Shown in pieces: positions 1 to 4,027 of a stretch of 6,129 bases of DNA. Positions within the stretch are counted from its first letter, which is position 1, and each line of letters opens with the position of its first letter. The position numbers and the translations under genes were made by a program. The notes under the pieces were generated by a model. The model saw only the letters and a program-made list of their open reading frames with translations, did no database searches and was not told the origin of the DNA. Source of the DNA: Chlorobiota bacterium (GTDB lineage Bacteria; Bacteroidota; Ignavibacteria; SZUA-365; JAADGX01); contig JAADGX010000202.1 of the NCBI GenBank assembly GCA_013152135.1, positions 1-6,129 of the forward strand, written 5' to 3'.

Positions 1-190
1 CGAGTTGCTCATCCGATTCCGATTTCCGTACAACCACGCTTGCTCCTTCGATTCCCCCGCTTGTAACGGGATCGAGCACCGTTCCGGAGAGTGTGACGGT
101 CGATGGAGTGTTTGGGGCTTGGTCCGAGCAACCGGGAATGCATAGCAAGACCCCGATGAACAATAGCGCGACAAGTTGTCTCCATATCAT
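1..190 (-). CDS. Secreted lipoprotein with N-terminal carboxypeptidase-regulatory-like domain (partial, runs off left edge)
   Basis: The reading frame opens at the ATG at 190-188 and stays open to the edge, giving 63 codons; the C-terminus is missing. The start has a short charged n-region (MIWRQ), a hydrophobic stretch (LVALLFIGVLLC) and a lipobox-like IPGC with the cysteine at residue 21, followed by a polar Ser/Asp/Thr/Pro linker. This is the pattern of a signal peptidase II lipoprotein. From about residue 33 the sequence TVTLSGTVLDPVTSGGIEGA resembles the first strands of a carboxypeptidase regulatory-like (CarboxypepD_reg / CnaB-like) beta sandwich, common in surface and outer-membrane proteins. 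The start is supported by AGGAG 8 nt upstream. The function of the whole protein cannot be told from this fragment; such domains are usually accessory. The overlapping frame at 9-218 on the same strand gives an arginine-rich product and is a shadow. The existence of the gene is fairly secure; the domain name is an inference from a short stretch. Confidence 0.72.
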   Translation of the reverse strand, partial: MIWRQLVALLFIGVLLCIPGCSDQAPNTPSTVTLSGTVLDPVTSGGIEGASVVVRKSESDEQL

Positions 191-198
191 TCTTCAAT

Positions 199-203
199 CT
201 CCT
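199..203 (-). promoter_or_regulatory. Ribosome binding site of the lipoprotein gene
   Basis: On the minus strand the sequence AGGAG lies 8 nt before the ATG at 190. This close match to the Shine-Dalgarno consensus decides the start of the partial lipoprotein gene over the competing shadow frame that starts at 218. Confidence 0.7.
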
Positions 204-210
204 GGTTTTG

Positions 211-245
211 TCAGACATAGTACAAACAGATTTTACGCTGTCTGA
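211..245. repeat. Inverted repeat upstream of the lipoprotein gene (possible operator)
   Basis: TCAGACA at 211-217 and TGTCTGA at 239-245 are perfect 7-bp reverse complements separated by 21 bp. The inner sequence CAAACAG at 223-229 also pairs with CTGTCTG at 238-244 with one G-T pair. The site lies 21 bp upstream of the lipoprotein start, where an operator or 5' UTR hairpin could sit. I could not find a convincing promoter around it, so a role is only a possibility. Confidence 0.25.
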
Positions 246-279
246 ATTGAGGGAGAGCGTTGCCCCGGACGGGACTATT

Positions 280-301
280 CCAAAATCAAGTCAACTTTTG
301 G
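280..301. repeat. Short inverted repeat in the DUF72-lipoprotein gap (weak hairpin)
   Basis: CCAAAA at 280-285 and TTTTGG at 296-301 are perfect reverse complements around a 10-nt loop. It lies about 80 bp past the DUF72 stop on the minus strand. The stem is AT-rich and lacks a following T tract in either direction, so I do not call it a terminator. Confidence 0.2.
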
Positions 302-309
302 CTTGAGTA

Positions 310-341
310 AAATATACTGCTGCTGAAATATACTGCTGCTG
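310..341. repeat. Perfect 16-bp tandem duplication, two copies
   Basis: The unit AAATATACTGCTGCTG occurs at 310-325 and again at 326-341, head to tail and without mismatch. Similarity stops exactly at both ends. It lies in the non-coding gap between the DUF72 stop and the lipoprotein start. Each unit contains a CTGCTG run, so slipped-strand replication is a likely origin. No function is evident. Confidence 0.9.
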
Positions 342-382
342 TAAACAAGAAAGCAAATGGACACGATCATGGTGGACTTCCG

Positions 383-1240
383 TCACTGCACGTTCAGGAG
401 GCCCTGGAGTTCCCGGGCAAGTTTTACCGCGGTTTCGATGGCCTGTCCCCGCGGGTGGTTGTTGGCGAAGACGTACACGGTTTCCGCGTCATGATGCAAC
501 ACGACGACGTTTTCGGCCAGTTCCCGGATTTCCTCGTCGCTGTACGAATAATCGTAGCGCGTGATATTGTCGCCTGAAAACCATTCTTCCGCCCGGCGCC
601 CATGCAGCCGGTAATATGCGATGCTGCTGGTAACGTGAATCTCGTTATGGGTAAGACCCGGCAGGCGGGGAGCGTCGACCGAACAGAGAGCGACCTTCCA
701 TTTACGCATGATGTCGTACGTCCGCTCGTGGAACCAGCTCGAGTGCCTGAATTCCATGACCAGCGGTAGTGTTTCGAAATACCCGGTTATTTCGGCCAGG
801 TAGTCGTACGAATGTTGCGTGCACTTAAAGCTGTATGGAAACTGGAACAGGACAGCCGCGAGTTGTTCATGTGCGCGGAGGGGCTCGAGCGCATCCGCGT
901 AAGCTTTCCAGCCCTCTCGTTCGGTCGAGCGTTCATGGGTCAGGCTTTTATGAGCCTTGACGGCGAACCGCATCCGGGCGGCCTTGCGACGGATTTGTTC
1001 CAGCGTCGCTGCTGTTGGCATGCTGTAATAAGTATAATTTATCTCGGAGACGGGGAAGAACTGCTGGTAGTAGGGCAGCATTTGGGGTTTCTTTAATCGA
1101 GGGGGATAAAAGGGACCAACCCAGTCCTCGTACGACCAACCGCTCGTGCCGATGAATATTCCTTTCTTCACGAGGGAGCGAATCGCCTTGAACCGTGCCG
1201 GTTCGACTGGATCAGATTCAGGTACGAGCGTGAATTGCAT
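383..1240 (-). CDS. DUF72 / YecE-family protein, complete (285 aa)
   Basis: This family folds as a TIM barrel; its biochemical role is not established. The family motifs are present in order: GTSGWSYEDWVGPFYP at 31-46, the SEINYTYYSMP segment at 65-75, FAVKAHKSLTH at 92-102, LFQFPYSF at 131-138, VMEFRHSSWF at 161-170, YRLHGR at 210-215, and YVFANNHPRGQA at 256-267. The length is normal, and the gene appears intact. The ATG at 1240 is the first in-frame start after a TGA located 10 codons upstream, and it leaves about 26 residues before the first barrel strand; the Shine-Dalgarno match is weak (GGAA about 13 nt upstream). The gene follows ndk with a 76-nt gap and no clear terminator, so it is probably the third gene of a gatE-ndk-DUF72 transcript. 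Family assignment is firm; function is unknown and the neighbours do not clarify it. Confidence 0.95.
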   Translation of the reverse strand: MQFTLVPESDPVEPARFKAIRSLVKKGIFIGTSGWSYEDWVGPFYPPRLKKPQMLPYYQQFFPVSEINYTYYSMPTAATLEQIRRKAARMRFAVKAHKSLTHERSTEREGWKAYADALEPLRAHEQLAAVLFQFPYSFKCTQHSYDYLAEITGYFETLPLVMEFRHSSWFHERTYDIMRKWKVALCSVDAPRLPGLTHNEIHVTSSIAYYRLHGRRAEEWFSGDNITRYDYSYSDEEIRELAENVVVLHHDAETVYVFANNHPRGQAIETAVKLARELQGLLNVQ

Positions 1241-1316
1241 GATCGTGATGATTTCCGGTGTTTGTGTTCACACGCGCGCCGTCGCAGACACTTGTTTCAC
1301 GATCAGGCGCTGGAGA

Positions 1317-1739
1317 CTAGTATCCGGAGCAGAGCTCGTCGCCCTTGAAGAAATAGTTAATCTCGTACACCGCCGTGTCCGGGCCGTCCGAGCCGTGGAC
1401 CACGTTTCGCTCGATGTCGGTCGCGAGGTCGCGGCGGATGGTCCCGGCATCGGCTTTTCGTGGATCAGTCGCGCCCATCAGTGTGCGCCAGCGCGAGATG
1501 GCATTGTCGCCTTCAAGCACCATGAGCACAACCGGTCCGGATGTCATGAATTTGACAAGAGAGTGAAAGAACGGTTTGTGCCGGTGCACGAAGTAGAATC
1601 CTTCCGCCTTCCGTTCGGACAGCAGTTCCATGCGCATAGCGACGATGACCAGGCCTTCGTCTTCGATTCTCCGGATGACTTCTCCGATCAGCCGCGCAGC
1701 GGTGCCGTCGGGTTTAATAATGGCAAGAGTTCGCTCCAT
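1317..1739 (-). CDS. ndk: Nucleoside diphosphate kinase (140 aa, complete)
   Basis: This cytoplasmic enzyme transfers the gamma phosphate of an NTP (usually ATP) to other NDPs and dNDPs through a phosphohistidine intermediate, balancing nucleotide pools. The residues expected at the active site all line up with a constant offset from characterised enzymes: K9 in IIKPDG, Y49, F57, R85, T91, R102, N112 and the phosphorylated H115 in NVVHGSDGPD. Length and ends are normal for the short bacterial form. The ATG at 1739 has GAGGA 6 nt upstream, which fixes the start. It begins 22 nt after the gatE stop, so the two are very likely co-transcribed and perhaps translationally coupled; DUF72 follows 76 nt later. 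Nothing in the sequence suggests loss of activity. Confidence 0.98.
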   Translation of the reverse strand: MERTLAIIKPDGTAARLIGEVIRRIEDEGLVIVAMRMELLSERKAEGFYFVHRHKPFFHSLVKFMTSGPVVLMVLEGDNAISRWRTLMGATDPRKADAGTIRRDLATDIERNVVHGSDGPDTAVYEINYFFKGDELCSGY

Positions 1740-1745
1740 GTTTAT

Positions 1746-1750
1746 TCCTC
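1746..1750 (-). promoter_or_regulatory. Ribosome binding site of ndk
   Basis: GAGGA on the minus strand, 6 nt before the ndk ATG and 11 nt after the gatE stop codon. It lies immediately 3' of a small palindrome at 1752-1765, so folding there could affect access. Confidence 0.75.
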
Positions 1751-1751
1751 G

Positions 1752-1765
1752 GTGAGAAGTCTCAC
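1752..1765. repeat. Small perfect palindrome over the gatE stop codon
   Basis: On the minus strand this reads GTGAGA-CT-TCTCAC: 6-bp perfect arms with a 2-nt centre (a 5-bp stem with a 4-nt loop when folded as RNA). The gatE TGA lies within the first arm, and the ndk Shine-Dalgarno follows the second arm by one nucleotide. No U tract follows, so it is not an intrinsic terminator. Confidence 0.5.
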
Positions 1766-3675
1766 GTTTCCATCTGTTGTTTTACTTTTTCCACCACGGT
1801 ACGGCCAGGCATTCTTCCGCGAACGTTTTTCATGACCTCCGCGATTGTCAGGGTCGGTATGTTGCTTTCGTTGAGCACCTTGTTCGCCATGACCTTATCG
1901 GCCGATTCCTTAATGAGGCTATCCAGTTCAGCGTCGGTGAACGGCGGAGGGAGGTGTTCGCGGGGGAAGGTGCCTTCGAGCGCCAGCTTCCAGGCGGCGG
2001 TTATCCCTTCCCGGAAGAGCTTCCCTTCGGCCAGGGCGCGGAGAATATCACGCACGGCATCGAGCGATACCCGGTCAGTGGCATATCCTTTTCGCTCCAA
2101 TTCTTTCGGCACCTGGTACAGGGCGTAGGAAGCCAGTACCGGTTCGAGTTTCATTGTTTCAACTGCTTCCTGAAACAAGGGAGCGTAGCGGGAAATAGCC
2201 AACCGCGTGATGTATCCCTCCGGAACGCCCAACTTCTGGTAATAGCGCACCCGTTCCCAGAAAGGCATAGTGAGATTCGAGCGCATCCGTTCGACGCGTT
2301 CCCGTTTGATGGTTATCGGCGGCAGGTCGGTGTCCGGGTACATGCGGTCCGGGCCGGGGAGAATTCTTTCGAACCCGGTTGTCCCGTCGCGCAGCGCCTG
2401 CCGGGTTTCCGAAGGTACGCCGATGGTGGCTTCCCTGGCACGTATGACGATTTCCTGCACCGCGGTTTCCGTATCCTGTTCGTTTCCCCACACGAGGACC
2501 ACCGTATCCTCTTTCGTCGCTTCCACGGCCCGTTTTACCTCCTGCCATTCCGCCGTCGAGATGTTTTCGCTCGGGTTGTCCGAGTGGATGATATTCGGCA
2601 GTGTCATGAGGCAGGCGATGACCCGCACCCGGTCGGACAGCTCACGCGAGAAAAACGTGGCCGTTTGTACTTCCCATCGCAGTAATTCGGCCCAGCCTTT
2701 CAGACGGACGGCCTTGATCACCAGGTTGTCGGCGACCGCCCGCTCGATAGGGATGTACCGTGTTTTCTTCATGATGCGGGTGACGTCGGCGGACTGCGAT
2801 TGGAACGTGTCCTTGTTGATGCCTCGCCGGTGCAGCTCGTCCCGCAGGCGGAGCAGGTTCCATTGTCGCCGGGCTTCATTGTACGTCAGCAGCGGCATGA
2901 GCGAAGTGCGGCACACGCCCTTTATTTCCGCACGGGTTCCACCTTCCACGCTCACGTTTGTATCCGCGCGAGTGGAACCGGGACCGCGCCTGACATGGGA
3001 GGTCGTGCGCATCATCCGGCGCAAAAGATCGGCGACCTTCTCGACTTCCTGCGGCGTGTGCATGTGCGGGTGCGTAACGATCTCGATCAACGGCATACCG
3101 AGGCGGTCTGTAATGTACGTGCGGCGATGCCCGACGTCGCTGATCTCGCGGCAGGAGTCTTCCTCCAGGCTCAGGTGCGAGATGCCGATCTCTCGTTCGC
3201 CAAACGGGACGGAGCCGTTCAGCCCTATGATGGCAGTGCGTTGGAAGCCGGTGGGAATGCTGCCGTCCAGGTATTGCTTGCGGGCGATGTGCACTTCGTC
3301 CACCACTGTCAGTCCGGCCATGAGGCAGATCTCGATGGAAATGTCGAGCGCCTCCTCGTCCATCATGAATGGCGGTGTGTCGTCCATCTCGTAGGTGCAG
3401 ACCGTCTCCTTGTTGATTCGGTAAATGATTTCCTTGCGAGTCTTGAACTCCATCAGAGCGGTGCCGTCGTATTCACCGAGCTCGCTCAGGGTCGGACGCA
3501 TGTGGCGCAGGATTTCGGCGTGGTAGCTCTTGTCGTATCGGCCCGTCGGGCACCGACAGAACAGCTTGCGCTTCGTCATAAGTTGCTGATGAACTTCAAG
3601 ACCGGCTTTGAATCCAACCGCCGCGTAGTCTTCGGCGGTCATTTCTTCGAATGGTTTAAAAGAAAAATCAAGCAT
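1762..3675 (-). CDS. gatE: Glu-tRNA(Gln) amidotransferase subunit E, archaeal type (637 aa, complete)
   Basis: GatE binds mischarged Glu-tRNA(Gln) and phosphorylates its glutamyl group; partner GatD, an asparaginase-like subunit, supplies ammonia to make Gln-tRNA(Gln). The N-terminal cradle shared with GatB shows GLEVHQQL at 25-32 (E27, H29), LFCRCP at 38-43, YEMDDTPP at 95-102, LSLEEDSCR at 168-176 and DRLGMPLIEIV at 190-200 (E198), matching metal and ATP site positions in GatB/GatE. RGPGSTRADTNVS then GGTRAEIKGV at 230-254 is typical. The features that separate GatE from GatB are the AspRS-like (GAD) insertion at roughly 285-430, the LPGPDRMYPDTDLPP block at 439-453, and length well above a usual GatB. 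The tail from about 540 is YqeY-like. The start at 3675 has no clear Shine-Dalgarno; M12 (codon at 3642) is an alternative, since the conserved core begins near residue 18. gatD is not in the window. Identity is secure; presence in a bacterial context is unusual. Confidence 0.95.
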   Translation of the reverse strand: MLDFSFKPFEEMTAEDYAAVGFKAGLEVHQQLMTKRKLFCRCPTGRYDKSYHAEILRHMRPTLSELGEYDGTALMEFKTRKEIIYRINKETVCTYEMDDTPPFMMDEEALDISIEICLMAGLTVVDEVHIARKQYLDGSIPTGFQRTAIIGLNGSVPFGEREIGISHLSLEEDSCREISDVGHRRTYITDRLGMPLIEIVTHPHMHTPQEVEKVADLLRRMMRTTSHVRRGPGSTRADTNVSVEGGTRAEIKGVCRTSLMPLLTYNEARRQWNLLRLRDELHRRGINKDTFQSQSADVTRIMKKTRYIPIERAVADNLVIKAVRLKGWAELLRWEVQTATFFSRELSDRVRVIACLMTLPNIIHSDNPSENISTAEWQEVKRAVEATKEDTVVLVWGNEQDTETAVQEIVIRAREATIGVPSETRQALRDGTTGFERILPGPDRMYPDTDLPPITIKRERVERMRSNLTMPFWERVRYYQKLGVPEGYITRLAISRYAPLFQEAVETMKLEPVLASYALYQVPKELERKGYATDRVSLDAVRDILRALAEGKLFREGITAAWKLALEGTFPREHLPPPFTDAELDSLIKESADKVMANKVLNESNIPTLTIAEVMKNVRGRMPGRTVVEKVKQQMET

Positions 3676-3716
3676 GCGGGAAAGTGTGATGCGTTCGTGA
3701 ACCAGACGGCCGGAGT

Positions 3717-3745
3717 ATTATTCCGGTGCCAGGAAGGTATTTCAA
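3717..3745 (-). promoter_or_regulatory. Sigma70-like promoter for gatE-ndk-DUF72
   Basis: On the minus strand, -35 TTGAAA (3745-3740) and -10 AATAAT (3722-3717) are separated by exactly 17 bp, each with one mismatch to consensus. The predicted start near 3710 gives a leader of about 35 nt to the gatE ATG. Position and direction fit the gatE operon; assignment rests on sequence match only. Confidence 0.6.
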
Positions 3746-3871
3746 CAAAATTACAACCCATCCACTCGGCAAACAAATGGCCGAAATCCGGGCCATGTCG
3801 CTGATTTTTTGGTAAGAAGCAAAAATATTGCAGATATTACAACTTGATGTGTGAAAAAAGCAGTACATTCC

Positions 3872-3900
3872 TTGAAATGACCACGCAAAATTCGTAAAAT
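3872..3900 (+). promoter_or_regulatory. Sigma70-like promoter for the multi-PAS gene
   Basis: -35 TTGAAA (3872-3877) and -10 TAAAAT (3895-3900) are separated by 17 bp, each with one mismatch to consensus. The predicted start near 3907 gives a leader of about 120 nt before the ATG at 4028. The two divergent promoters are 126 bp apart and do not overlap. Confidence 0.6.
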
Positions 3901-4027
3901 CAAAGCGCTTTTGAACCAGTTTCCCGGCACGGACAGAGGAACCCGGGCAATGAGCGGTTCGAGGCGGCAGCGATGGAGGGCTGGAGGAAAAACTGTTGTT
4001 GATTTTGGTTGGATTTGAAAAACATTA

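Larger units (their letters stand above)
3676..4027. other. Divergent intergenic control region (352 bp)
   Basis: This gap separates gatE (leftward) from the PAS gene (rightward). It holds one sigma70-like promoter for each gene and an AT-rich core at about 3802-3860 with short inverted repeats: GCAA/TTGC at 3819-3831 and AATAT/ATATT at 3824-3838. The PAS-side leader of about 120 nt contains a CCCGG/CCGGG pairing at 3923-3947 and a 22-codon open frame at 3950-4018. A 66-codon minus-strand frame at 3668-3868 crosses the region but does not look like a protein. No tRNA or recognisable riboswitch was seen. Confidence 0.7.

Noticed and set aside
280..301. Terminator after DUF72
   Set aside because: The CCAAAA/TTTTGG stem is AT-rich, only 6 bp, and has no T tract after it.
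1271..1310. Terminator between ndk and DUF72 (GCGCC/GGCGC pairing)
   Set aside because: Only 5 bp with a loop of about 25 nt and no T tract, so read-through is more likely.
1146..1835. 229-codon plus-strand frame opposite DUF72, ndk and gatE
   Set aside because: It crosses three convincing genes on the other strand and matches nothing recognisable.
1777..2685. 302-codon plus-strand frame opposite gatE
   Set aside because: Phe/Arg/His-rich antisense product with no domain; the gatE frame explains this stretch.
2270..3394. 374-codon plus-strand frame opposite gatE
   Set aside because: It is antisense to a clearly conserved gatE and gives a Ser/Arg-rich product with no recognisable motif.
2800..3804. 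334-codon plus-strand frame opposite gatE and its promoter
   Set aside because: Antisense shadow of gatE; no motif, and it runs through the divergent control region.
3668..3868. 66-codon minus-strand frame ending 8 bp inside gatE
   Set aside because: The product looks random (Cys-rich start, no domain), no Shine-Dalgarno is evident, and the predicted gatE promoter lies inside it. The overlap with the gatE start is probably chance.
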